From CAVTUU01 sp045804965 (GTDB taxonomy: Bacteria > Chloroflexota > Chloroflexia > Thermomicrobiales > UBA6265): DNA of 64,000 bases. The notes below the pieces were generated by a model, which worked only from the letters and a program-made list of their open reading frames with translations, had not been told where the DNA came from and ran no database searches. The DNA is taken from contig JBJMMD010000010.1 of the NCBI GenBank assembly GCA_045804965.1, positions 62,001-126,000 of the forward strand. The letters run 5' to 3'. The translations under genes and the position numbers were made by a program. Shown piece after piece: positions 42,490-51,270 of this stretch. Positions within the stretch are counted from its first letter, which is position 1. Each line of letters begins with the position of its first letter.

Positions 42490-43389
42490 TTACCGACCGG
42501 CGACCGTGATCCCCGAGGCATCCGGCACAAGTCGCTCACCGAAGAGGTCAAAGGCGTGCGGATCGCTGACAGTCGGGAGCGCGAGCATAACCTGATCGAT
42601 GCCGAGATTCGCGTACTCGCCGAGCTGGTCGATCGCCCGTTTCACCACGTCTCCGCCGTCCTTTGCCGGCTGGTTCACGTTGAGATTCAAGAGCACCGTC
42701 TTCTCAATCTCCTCATACGGCCGACCTTCGGCGGCGCAATGTTCTTTTAATACGTCGAGTTTGCGCGGCAGCTCGGGTGTGGGGAAGAGATTGCATGCGT
42801 CACCGTACTTGGCGACGAGCCGTAGCGTTTTCTTCTCTCCGCCCCCCCCAATCAGAATCGTCGGGTGGGGCTTCGAGAGTGGCAGCGGCCGGCAGATCGG
42901 CTCAGGAAGCTGGTAGTGCTTGCCGGCAAATGGCTTGGCCTCGCCGGACCACATCTGATGCGCGATTTGCAGCGTTTCTTCGAGCCGCTCGAATCGTTCC
43001 CTGATCGCTGGAAATGGCGCGCCCATGTCGTGATGTTCCTGTTCGTTCCACGCGGCGCCGATGCCGAGATAGGCTCGTCCCCTGGATAGCACGTCGAGCG
43101 TCGTCACCTGTTTGACAAGGATGCCCGGATAGCGATAGGTGACGCCGGTCACCATCGCCCCGAGTTTGACGCGAGAGGTAACGCCCGCGGCGAATGAGAG
43201 CGCGGAATATGCTTCTAGCATCGGATCGTGCGCAGGACCGATGAATCCAATCTGGTAGAAGTGATCCATCACCCACACAGAGTAGAAACCGGCGTCCTCG
43301 GCCCGCCGCGCGATATCGGCAAAGGTTGGACCAATCGCGGCATCGCCGCCCGGCCACTTGAAATCGTTGACTTGCAACCCGATCCGCAT
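42490..43389 (-). CDS. LLM-class F420-dependent oxidoreductase
   Basis: 299 residues, bacterial luciferase-like TIM barrel. Features: MRIGLQVNDFKWPGG start, WVMDHFYQIGF, TYRYPGILVKQVTTLDVLSRGRAYLGIGAAWNEQEH, and PHPTILIGGGGEKKTLRLVAKY, the latter typical of the F420-using group. It transfers hydride between F420 and an unknown substrate. GAGGAGG precedes ATG 43389. Consistent with F420 use implied by the PPOX gene at 27471. Confidence 0.9.
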   Translation of the reverse strand: MRIGLQVNDFKWPGGDAAIGPTFADIARRAEDAGFYSVWVMDHFYQIGFIGPAHDPMLEAYSALSFAAGVTSRVKLGAMVTGVTYRYPGILVKQVTTLDVLSRGRAYLGIGAAWNEQEHHDMGAPFPAIRERFERLEETLQIAHQMWSGEAKPFAGKHYQLPEPICRPLPLSKPHPTILIGGGGEKKTLRLVAKYGDACNLFPTPELPRKLDVLKEHCAAEGRPYEEIEKTVLLNLNVNQPAKDGGDVVKRAIDQLGEYANLGIDQVMLALPTVSDPHAFDLFGERLVPDASGITVAGR

Positions 43390-43544
43390 ATGCACGCCTC
43401 CTCGGTTGACGGTTGAATGAACCACCATCCCTTAGCATCGCCTGACTTGGAAATTCCCGCACGAGCGATATGCCGAGAAAACTGCCCAGATATCTGAGCA
43501 GGAAGTTGCAAACACGCGGGCCTTCGAATCCGGGTGGAGTTGCT

Positions 43545-44552
43545 CTAGTACGCTGGCACGTAGTCCGGATCGACCGGGCGGATACCGCCTTCGGGCGGAG
43601 CGTAGCCATGGGCCACGAGGACATCGACGACTTCCTGGATGACGTCGTCAGGGGTTGATGCGCCGGCGGTAACGCCGACGACATTCGCCCCCTCAAGCCA
43701 GCCGTCTTCGATCTCGTCTGGACGCTCGATGTGATAGGACGAAACGCCCATTAATTGCCCAACCTCGGCCAGACGGGCAGTGTTGCTGCTCTTGCGGCCG
43801 CCGATGGCGAGGATGAGATCGACGCGATCGTGCTCGACGAGACGCTTGAGTGCGTTCTGGCGTTCGCTCGTGGGTTCGCAGATCGTATTGCAGAGGCGGA
43901 ACTCTCCGCCTTCGGGAACAACCATTTCCTGCAGCTGGCGAGCGAATTTCATCAGTTCGTCGACGTTCTTCGTTGTCTGGCTGACGAGCGCGACTTTTCG
44001 CGGTGGCGAACTCTTGCCTTCGCCTAGCTCGCCGCGCTTGGCGTTCCAAGGCAAATCCTCGATGTGCTTCGCCGCGACGGCCTTGCTGGTCGCTGCCCAA
44101 CCAAGTACGCCTTTGACCTCTGGATGGTATGAATCGCCGTACACCACCAGGTAGTAGCCCTGGCGGACGAGCTTCTGGGCAAGCCGCTGAACCTTGGTCA
44201 CGAGCGGGCAAGTGGTATCAATCAGTTCGACCTGCGCTTCGGACGCCTGCTTTGCGAGGTGCGGGCCCATGCCGTGCGCGGTGATCGCGACTCGCCGGAA
44301 ACCATGATCGACGGCCTCTTGCACCGATCCCGCGCCTTCGACGCCGACCACGCGGAGCCGTTCGACTACCTGTGGGTTATGGATGATGTCGCCAACCGGC
44401 GCAACCGGTCCGGTCTTTTCCGCGGCGTCTTGAATGATGTCAAGTGCTCGGCGGACGCCCCAGCAGTAGCCGAGTTCCTCCGCGACGACGATGCGTTTCT
44501 GGGTGGCGGACGCATGTGCATTCGACTGCGCATCCGCGGTGACGGTGATCAT
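43545..44552 (-). CDS. ispH: 4-hydroxy-3-methylbut-2-enyl diphosphate reductase
   Basis: 335 residues. Final enzyme of the MEP isoprenoid pathway, reducing HMBPP to IPP and DMAPP with an iron-sulfur cluster. The three cluster cysteines are in AEELGYCWGVRRAL, ELIDTTCPLVTKVQ and RLCNTICEPTSERQ. Substrate-binding His residues appear in GDIIHNPQV, TAHGMG and GDSYHPEVKG, and GVTAGASTPDDVI closes the fold. Length is typical. It stands as a single gene here. Confidence 0.95.
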   Translation of the reverse strand: MITVTADAQSNAHASATQKRIVVAEELGYCWGVRRALDIIQDAAEKTGPVAPVGDIIHNPQVVERLRVVGVEGAGSVQEAVDHGFRRVAITAHGMGPHLAKQASEAQVELIDTTCPLVTKVQRLAQKLVRQGYYLVVYGDSYHPEVKGVLGWAATSKAVAAKHIEDLPWNAKRGELGEGKSSPPRKVALVSQTTKNVDELMKFARQLQEMVVPEGGEFRLCNTICEPTSERQNALKRLVEHDRVDLILAIGGRKSSNTARLAEVGQLMGVSSYHIERPDEIEDGWLEGANVVGVTAGASTPDDVIQEVVDVLVAHGYAPPEGGIRPVDPDYVPAY

Positions 44553-44695
44553 ATCGGCCTCTCAGCGTGCCTGCAGACGATTGCTGCGCAATCGTCTGCG
44601 TTTCTCTATGCGCAATGACGAGCGCGGCGGACGCGGCGCCTCCGCTGCACGCGCCAAGTATAGTCTGAGGAGTTCCGTTCTTTCCGGTCGGGCGC

Positions 44696-45967
44696 CTAGT
44701 AGCGGATGACCTCTTTGTCGGCTGCCTTCGCCTCGTCGAAGGTGCCCTGGAGATCGGGCGGAAGCTGCGCCGGGAGCGTGACGGTGTTGGGATTGCCGTC
44801 GCTTGTGTAGAGGTTCGCGGGTTGGGCCTCGAACCTGGCGAACCAATCCGACAGCGCCCAGTCTCCATCGAACGCCTGAATTCGGTAGATGTACACCGGA
44901 TCCCACGAGGAGCTGACCGGCGAATACGATGGCTGCGCGCCGACCATCAACGAACCGATGAGTTTGATCTGCTTCCCGTTGTAGTCGAACCCGTTGGCGA
45001 GCCAGTCCCGCTGCTGCGGGTGTTTATCTTTGTCCGGGTAATTTCCCTTCGGCATGGCGAGAATGTTCGCTTCGACCCGGGGGTCGAGCGCTTGCAACGT
45101 CAAAATCGCCTGGCCAATCTCCTTCTTGAAGGCGTCATCATCGACATCGGCGAGATCTTGATGGTCTTGCGTATGGTTGCCAATTTCATAACCGTGATCG
45201 AGCAGCCATGTGATCTTCTCTTGGCAGAATGGTGTCTGGTCGTCGAAGACCTCGCCGCTCTTCCAATTGAAACAGTAGTACGGCAGCACGGAGAACAGAC
45301 CGCCCCGCCCGAAGTCGGGGTGCTGGCCGTAAAACGCTTCCAGAATCCCGACCACGGAGTCGGGATCGATCGACTTCGTGCCATCGTCATTGATAATGTA
45401 GCGGAATTGGCTGCCCATCGAATCGTCAAACGTCAGGACGGCCGGGTGCTTGCCGGCGGGGGCGCTGATGTTGTCGGTGATCAAATCCTTCATCGGGATG
45501 ACGAAGAAGTTGTGGTCGTACAACCACTGCAGATCGGCCTTGAATTTTTTCACGGGACGGGTGAACTGGTCTTCCTTGGCGTCGTTCGTCGTGATGTCGT
45601 GATATTCGAGCACTGGGATGACCCCGACCTCGTCCGGTTTGAACTGCTCGAGCTGGGCCTGGGTGAGACGGGCAGTAGAACCATTCGTGTCGGCGACCGC
45701 GGCCGTTGGTGACGTCGCGGACTCGGCTGGATTCGTTGCCGCTCCGTCCGCGGGTGGTTGTGTCGCCTCGGAGGTCGCCTGCCGCTCGCTCGCGCCATCG
45801 TCTGCGGGAGCCTGGGCGGGGCCCGGTGGCGTGCCAGGTTTCCAATTAATCGGCTCACCGCTTTGTTGGTTGGCGCCGCCACCGCCACATGCGGCGAGGG
45901 TGAGTGAGAGCAGCGCGACGGCGAGAAATCCGGAGAAATGTCCCCAGTGGCGATTTATTCTCTGCAC
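44696..45967 (-). CDS. Lipoprotein polysaccharide deacetylase (CE4/NodB-like)
   Basis: 423 residues. A lipoprotein signal (FLAVALLSLTLAAC, lipobox LAAC) is followed by a Gly/Pro/Ala-rich linker and the NodB-type domain from ~150: VIPVLEYHDITTND, the metal motif AVLTFDDSMGSQF (catalytic Asp pair), and HTQDHQDL (HxxxH). Family members remove N-acetyl groups from peptidoglycan or surface polysaccharide. Tethered outside the membrane by its lipid. GTG 45967 is chosen: GGAGG lies 9 bases upstream and the signal begins at once. Confidence 0.87.
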   Translation of the reverse strand: MQRINRHWGHFSGFLAVALLSLTLAACGGGGANQQSGEPINWKPGTPPGPAQAPADDGASERQATSEATQPPADGAATNPAESATSPTAAVADTNGSTARLTQAQLEQFKPDEVGVIPVLEYHDITTNDAKEDQFTRPVKKFKADLQWLYDHNFFVIPMKDLITDNISAPAGKHPAVLTFDDSMGSQFRYIINDDGTKSIDPDSVVGILEAFYGQHPDFGRGGLFSVLPYYCFNWKSGEVFDDQTPFCQEKITWLLDHGYEIGNHTQDHQDLADVDDDAFKKEIGQAILTLQALDPRVEANILAMPKGNYPDKDKHPQQRDWLANGFDYNGKQIKLIGSLMVGAQPSYSPVSSSWDPVYIYRIQAFDGDWALSDWFARFEAQPANLYTSDGNPNTVTLPAQLPPDLQGTFDEAKAADKEVIRY

Positions 45968-46321
45968 GAAAACGAAACCTCCGCTGGCAAAGCAACTGTC
46001 GTTGCCTCGGACCGGAGCAGCTCTCAAGAAGCATTGAGCGGGTATGCGGGTGGACACGCCGCATCGGCGTGATGAGTATGGCCTTCTGAGCCGGTCCGCG
46101 CGAGTATAGGAGGCCTCAACCACGCCTGTCGAGCGATCCTCAGCCTTCACTCAGCGAAGCTGTCCATTCCCAGGCGGGCCCCAGCCCGACCCTAAAGGGC
46201 TCTCCTCTCCCTGATCCTCGGGGTGAGGATACGGATCGAGGCAACTTGCGCTAACCGGCTCGGCCCTTCTCCCTTTCCAATAGGGAGTGAAACTGGTAGT
46301 GAGGGTTGTTTCGGGCCGGCG

Positions 46322-47050
46322 TCATGGCCGTGTATCCCCAGCCCCAAGTAATGCCCTGACCTCTTCCAAGTCACGCGCCTCGTAATCGGGCGGAGGGAGC
46401 TCGACCGCCCATGGCTTGCCGGTGCGATTGACCCAAATCGACCTGATCCCTGTCGCCTTGGCGCCCGCGATGTCATATTCCGGCGAATCGCCAATGAAGA
46501 TCGACTCGTGCTGAAGGGCGCCGCCAAGGCGCAACGCTTCCACGAAAATCGCTGGATCGGGTTTGCCAGCGCCAAACTCTTCGGAGATCAGGATGAAATC
46601 GACCATGGCCATGAGATCAAACATCTCGATTTTGGCCCGCTGCACCTCGGTCGGCCCGTTTGTGATCATCCCAATCGCCTTGGTTGTTGGTAAACGGCGA
46701 ACGGCAGCGAGTGTTTCCACGGCGTCAGCGAAAAGTGCCAGACTGTGGAACCGATGTTCGCGATACCATGTGCTCGCTGTTTCCGCCACGCTTGGATCTT
46801 TGATCCCGTAGCGCAGCAGAAGCTCCACAAAATGGTCCGTGACATGCGGGTGAATCGCCAGCGATTGCGCGATGAGGTCCTCAAGATCGATTGTCGGGGG
46901 CGGGTTTACGGATTGAAACGCAACTGAAAACGCTTTGCGCAAGCGGACGAGGCGGGCGCTGGCGTAGTCGCACAGCGTATCGTCAAGGTCAAATAAGATA
47001 AGCCTGGGCGCAGGGACAATCGGTCGCACGGTTGCCCATTGGTGCTGCAT
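46322..47050 (-). CDS. HAD-superfamily hydrolase (subfamily IA)
   Basis: 242 residues. Motif I LILFDLDDTLCDY (nucleophile Asp), motif II GMITNGPTEVQ, motif III lysine SEEFGAGKPDPAIF, and motif IV FIGDSPEYDIAGAKATG are all present, with the helical cap of subfamily IA between I and II. This matches phosphatases of the YjjG/2-haloacid type; substrate unknown. It is not clearly in an operon. The 170 bases downstream contain weak hairpins only. Confidence 0.9.
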   Translation of the reverse strand: MQHQWATVRPIVPAPRLILFDLDDTLCDYASARLVRLRKAFSVAFQSVNPPPTIDLEDLIAQSLAIHPHVTDHFVELLLRYGIKDPSVAETASTWYREHRFHSLALFADAVETLAAVRRLPTTKAIGMITNGPTEVQRAKIEMFDLMAMVDFILISEEFGAGKPDPAIFVEALRLGGALQHESIFIGDSPEYDIAGAKATGIRSIWVNRTGKPWAVELPPPDYEARDLEEVRALLGAGDTRP

Positions 47051-47164
47051 GGCAGCAGACTAGAGACGAACGGATGCAGCGTCAAGCTGCTTATTGTGTG
47101 TTAACGTGTCGGCACTTCGCTTTCCTTCCGGTCACGCCGGCTCTCATCCGCGCGAGGAACAACG

Positions 47165-47722
47165 ATGATCGATGCCCGGGATGACCAGGATCACGCATAC
47201 GAGGACGAGGAATCGCCACTTTCAGAGGAAGAACTCATCGCCGCCACCCCGCAGCCCTCGGCACGGGTGTCACAGGGAATGCGGGATCAATCCGGCCGGA
47301 TTCTGGCGAACTGGTCCATGCGGGTGACGACTATTCCTGAGTTCCGGGCGACGCCGGACATCAATCTCGCTCAGTTACAGGAAGGGATGCCGGAGCTGCT
47401 CGAAGCGGCGCTGGCGGCGATCGCCGCGTCTGACCCCGCCATCGATTCTGCCGTTCAGACCCGCGCCGACGAGCTGGCGACTGCCCACGGACGGCGACGA
47501 GCGAGCGAAGGTTTTTCAATCGGTGTGCTCATCGCCGAGCTCCAGGAGTTGCGGGCAGAACTCTGGGCAGCGATTTTGCGAATTGTCGAGATCGATCCAG
47601 CGTTGTCTGACGTTCTGATCACCATCCAGGAGCGACTCGGCCGCACATTTGACCCCTTGATTGTGGAAGCCGCAGAAGCTTGGGTTGCAGCGCAGGCAGG
47701 CGGAGAGACCGCTAACCCGTAG
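47165..47722 (+). CDS. RsbRD N-terminal-like sensor domain protein
   Basis: 185 residues, all helical with an acidic N-terminal tail. RDQSGRILANWSMRVTTIPEF, LLEAALAAIA, and RASEGFSIGVLIAELQELRAELWAAI match the RsbRD/RsbR N-terminal domain, which senses signals in stressosomes or in some histidine kinases. No STAS or kinase domain is attached. A receiver protein follows 63 bases downstream, so the two may form a small signalling pair. Confidence 0.72.
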   Translation: MIDARDDQDHAYEDEESPLSEEELIAATPQPSARVSQGMRDQSGRILANWSMRVTTIPEFRATPDINLAQLQEGMPELLEAALAAIAASDPAIDSAVQTRADELATAHGRRRASEGFSIGVLIAELQELRAELWAAILRIVEIDPALSDVLITIQERLGRTFDPLIVEAAEAWVAAQAGGETANP

Positions 47723-47785
47723 GGGCAGTTCCTTGGGGGACGGGAAACTGTTATGGCCGGGTCAGCGCCGGAGGATGAAGCAATC

Positions 47786-48157
47786 ATGGCCACGCCGGCG
47801 ACTGTTGTTATCGTCGAAGATCAGCAAGCGATCGCCGAGCTGCTCTGCGAGGTCCTTGTTGATGCCGGCTACGTGTCGCACTGCGCGCCGACCGCGATCG
47901 GCGCCGCTGAATTCATTCGCGAAGTCGGCGCCGACCTCGTGCTGCTCGACGTGATGATGCCTGATATCAGTGGTTGGGCAGTGCTCGACGAGCTCCGCGC
48001 CAATCCGCTGACGCGCGAAACTCCGGTCGTGATTACCTCCGCGGTTTACGATCGCCCAGGTCTCCATTCGCTCCCACCCGGCGGTCCGATTCGCTTCGCC
48101 GCCAAACCGTTCGACATCGTCACGCTCGTCGAGACTGTAAACGAGCTCATCGCCTAA
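47786..48157 (+). CDS. Single-domain response regulator
   Basis: 123 residues, a receiver domain with no output. The acidic pair is in VVIVEDQQAIA, the phospho-acceptor Asp in LVLLDVMMPDISGW, the Ser/Thr in VVITSAVYD and the Lys in FAAKPFDIV. It may relay phosphate from an orphan kinase such as the one at 37868. The second Met is preferred as start because GGAGGATGAAG lies before it; ATG 47753 is an alternative. Confidence 0.9.
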   Translation: MATPATVVIVEDQQAIAELLCEVLVDAGYVSHCAPTAIGAAEFIREVGADLVLLDVMMPDISGWAVLDELRANPLTRETPVVITSAVYDRPGLHSLPPGGPIRFAAKPFDIVTLVETVNELIA

Positions 48158-48163
48158 ACGGAA

Positions 48164-50260
48164 CTACGGCGCTCCGAACGGGCACCCTTCCACGCTGCTG
48201 ACAAAAAAGCTCGAAATCGCGCTCCCGGATCGCGGACTGAAACGCGCGATCAACGAGGTCGTGCCGTCCGCCAACTGTCCTTGCTGAATTCCTTGATAGC
48301 CGAACGCGTCCGCCAGAGCACCCTGCTCAGCCCGGATCTGCTGGTCGAATGCCGATTGTTGGTCTGCAAGCGCCCGCTCGCCCGGGATCAACACGATCTC
48401 GCCCGTGTCGGCCGACGCCGTCGTGCGCCAAAAGGCGGCGATTCCCTGCCATTCGGGGGCAATGCCGGTGATGCCGAGATCGACGCAGGTTCGCGCCGCG
48501 CGCTCCCGGCCGACGATTTCGCCCATCGTCACATCGGACCTCCCGGCGAGCAGCCGGTCGCGCAGGGAGACACCGTCGGGTAGCGCTGACGCGGCATCCT
48601 TGTCAACTGCGCCATCGACGGCTTCGCGCAGGCTTCGGCTTGACGGCGAAAGAAAGATGCGATCGCCCATCACCGCGACGTTGTACCAGGCCGATCCCGC
48701 CGCCCGGTTCGTGGGATGACTCGGATCGCTGACGTCGCCCGACACCGCGAAGATTGTTCCGGCGCCATACTCCACGCGGAGATAGCCGGCACCTGTCAGG
48801 GAATGTTCAACGAGCGCGCTGTCCCAATCGCCGGCGAGGACAGTCACCGTTTCGTCCTCATTGAGGTTCCGCTCCTCCGCGATCGCGTGAATCGTGCCGA
48901 GCGGCATTCCGAACGTTTCCGGCCAGCGCACGAGCTTTGTCCCGTCTCGAGGAATTGCGTTGAACGTGGGCAGCGATCCGAGTGCGGCCAGCCAGGCCTC
49001 GGTTTCGCTGGCCAGCGCCTGCTCGCCGGGCGCGGCGACGCCCGCATTGTTCGCCGCGGTAGACAGGTCGGCGAAAAGTATTGTGCCCTCCATACCTGGA
49101 TCCGGCAGCGAGGCGAGCGCGCGGCCGAGATCGTCAGACTGCGCCGTAGTCGACGGCACAGATGCGTCGCTGGCCGATTCACGGCCAACGGCCGCGCACA
49201 CTGGTTGGGCGAATCGGATCGCCGCCCGCGTCCAGCCGTCGTCGCGACCCTCGACAAGTTCCGCGATCAACAGAGATCCCGATTGGCTGACATTGCTCAC
49301 TCGGCCGAAGTTGGCGATTGGCGCGCCGACAGAATCCGACACAACGTACCCATCTTGCCAGCCGAGCTCATAGGTAGGCTCCGCCGCGGTTGCCGCCGCC
49401 GCCGAATCGAACGATGTAATGACCAGCGTGCGGCGATCGCCTGGTTCCCCGCTCCTCCCGTAGGCCACAGCGACATAGCGGCCGTCGCTTTCCGACTTCG
49501 CGTTCTCCAGCCCCGCGCAGGCGGCGGACAACGTCGCAGCCGCTGTGACCATTAAGCTGCTCGTCGGCGCCACGGTCCCGAGTAATGAGGCAATATTGTT
49601 CTCGTCCGCCAACGAACGACCCAAACCCTGGGCGGCATCCACGACCGCTTTCACGCGGTCCATCGTTTGCGCCGTGATCAGCCGGCCACCGAGCAGCGCC
49701 ACAACATTGGCCGCGCTTGCCACGTCGCCACTCACCGGCGCGGTCGGTGTCACGTCATCCTGAAACTGATACAAGATCGCGCCATGATAGTTCGAACGCT
49801 TGTATCCAGCCGCGTCCAGCGCTGTTTCGACCCTGGTTGGCTCGAACGAGCCATTGAGCACCGTCACGCGGTTGGCGCTACCGGCCGTTGCCCAAGCGGT
49901 CACCTCCGACGCTGAATAGCCAAAATCGTGTGACCAGCCGGACGAGTAGCCCAACGTCTGGGGGAATGGGGAGAGTCCTAAGTTTTCGCCGTGCATCTCC
50001 GCGACAGGAATCGCACTCGTCGACACGGTCCCTTTGTCGGGCGTCCAGACCGCGTACGCGGAGGTCGTATCACCATCCGCCGGAATCCAGTCCAGCAAAT
50101 CGGCCGCAAGATCATCGCGATGAACGATTCTCCCTGGATCTTCCAGACGCTGGACAAGAACGGCGGCGACAATTCCGCCCACCACGACGAGAGACGCAAT
50201 CACGGCCAAGAGCGCCAAGAATTGGCGTTGAGTCATCGCCGTCCCGATCCGCGTGTGCAT
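48164..50260 (-). CDS. Large membrane-anchored protein with internal duplication, unknown function
   Basis: 698 residues. One N-terminal transmembrane helix (FLALLAVIASLVVVGGIVAAV) and a large extracytoplasmic part. Two halves repeat: RVTVLNGSFEPTRVETALDAAGY with ILYQF, then NVVALLGGRLITA and a helix (residues ~130-230), is echoed by TVTVLAGDWDSALVEHSLTGAGY with IFAV, then NVAVMGDRIFLSP and a helix (~455-580). No enzyme motif is seen. The fold could be a surface or substrate-binding protein. It converges with the receiver gene (6 bases) and lies just downstream of proline dehydrogenase (5 bases). Confidence 0.78.
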   Translation of the reverse strand: MHTRIGTAMTQRQFLALLAVIASLVVVGGIVAAVLVQRLEDPGRIVHRDDLAADLLDWIPADGDTTSAYAVWTPDKGTVSTSAIPVAEMHGENLGLSPFPQTLGYSSGWSHDFGYSASEVTAWATAGSANRVTVLNGSFEPTRVETALDAAGYKRSNYHGAILYQFQDDVTPTAPVSGDVASAANVVALLGGRLITAQTMDRVKAVVDAAQGLGRSLADENNIASLLGTVAPTSSLMVTAAATLSAACAGLENAKSESDGRYVAVAYGRSGEPGDRRTLVITSFDSAAAATAAEPTYELGWQDGYVVSDSVGAPIANFGRVSNVSQSGSLLIAELVEGRDDGWTRAAIRFAQPVCAAVGRESASDASVPSTTAQSDDLGRALASLPDPGMEGTILFADLSTAANNAGVAAPGEQALASETEAWLAALGSLPTFNAIPRDGTKLVRWPETFGMPLGTIHAIAEERNLNEDETVTVLAGDWDSALVEHSLTGAGYLRVEYGAGTIFAVSGDVSDPSHPTNRAAGSAWYNVAVMGDRIFLSPSSRSLREAVDGAVDKDAASALPDGVSLRDRLLAGRSDVTMGEIVGRERAARTCVDLGITGIAPEWQGIAAFWRTTASADTGEIVLIPGERALADQQSAFDQQIRAEQGALADAFGYQGIQQGQLADGTTSLIARFSPRSGSAISSFFVSSVEGCPFGAP

Positions 50261-50265
50261 ATTCC

Positions 50266-51186
50266 CTAACCGAACGCGATTTGGCGAAGGGCAAAGAACG
50301 CGTTGGCGGGGCGCTCGGCGATTCGGCGACTGAAATAGGGGTACCAGGCCGATCCATAGGGAACATAGACGCGGACGCGGTAGCCCTGGTCGACCAGCGC
50401 CTGTTGCTCGTCTCGGCGCACACCGTAGAGCATCTGAAACTCATAGCGATGACTGCTGATGCCGTGCCCGGCCGTGAACTCTTTGGCCGCTTCGATGAGG
50501 TCGGGATCGTGTGTCGCCAGCGCGGGATAGATTCCCTGATCGAGCAACAGCTCCATCAGCAAGATGTAATTGAGATCGATCTCATGCTTCTTCTGGAACG
50601 CGACCGCTTCCGGTTCAGCGTACGCGCCTTTCACGAGCCGGACCCGCGCTTTGCGCGCGATCATCCGCTCGGTGTCGGTTCTGGCCCGGCGGAGGTAGCT
50701 CTGGATCACGATCCCGACTTCATTCGGAAAGCGGTCGTGCAGTTCCTCGAAGATCGTCATCGTCCGCTCCGCATACGCCGAACCTTCCATGTCGATGCGG
50801 ACAAAGCCCTTCGCTTCCCGCGCGACGTCGAGAATCCGGACCATGTTCTCCCGTGCCACGTCGTCGCCCAGATCAAGCCCGAGCATCGTCAATTTGACGG
50901 AGATGTTCGGTTCAAGGTTCGCATCCGCCAGACGGCGGAGGGAGACAGAGCATGAATCGGCCGCGGATTGGGCCTGCTGATGCGAGCTGACGTTCTCGCC
51001 CAACTCGTCGAGCGTCGACGTGATCCCTTTCAGCGCCAGATCGCGGACCGCGGCGATTGCCGTTTCGAGGTCCTCGCCGGCCACGAACCGCCAAACGACA
51101 CGGTTCGCGACCCGCTCGTTCCGGACAAGACGTTCAACCGACGGCCGCTCGGCCACCGACAACATCGAACGACGGAGAAGGTGCAT
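50266..51186 (-). CDS. Proline dehydrogenase
   Basis: 306 residues, a monofunctional FAD (beta/alpha)8 barrel that oxidises L-proline to pyrroline-5-carboxylate. Conserved strands: LEPNISVKLTMLGLDLG, FVRIDMEGSAYAE, VGIVIQSYLRRARTD, RVRLVKGAYAEPEAVAF, ALATHDPDLI, YEFQMLYGVRRDEQ, and the C-terminal YVPYGSAWYPYFSRRIAERP. The second enzyme, P5C dehydrogenase, is not in the window. ATG 51186. It ends 5 bases before the internally duplicated membrane protein, so the two are probably one transcript. Confidence 0.93.
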   Translation of the reverse strand: MHLLRRSMLSVAERPSVERLVRNERVANRVVWRFVAGEDLETAIAAVRDLALKGITSTLDELGENVSSHQQAQSAADSCSVSLRRLADANLEPNISVKLTMLGLDLGDDVARENMVRILDVAREAKGFVRIDMEGSAYAERTMTIFEELHDRFPNEVGIVIQSYLRRARTDTERMIARKARVRLVKGAYAEPEAVAFQKKHEIDLNYILLMELLLDQGIYPALATHDPDLIEAAKEFTAGHGISSHRYEFQMLYGVRRDEQQALVDQGYRVRVYVPYGSAWYPYFSRRIAERPANAFFALRQIAFG

Positions 51187-51270
51187 CGTCTCTCCCCGGG
51201 GTCTTTCCCGCCATGCCGGCCAGCCTACGAGAGAGTGGTGGAGACGGCAATGGCCGAGCCGTACTAGAAC

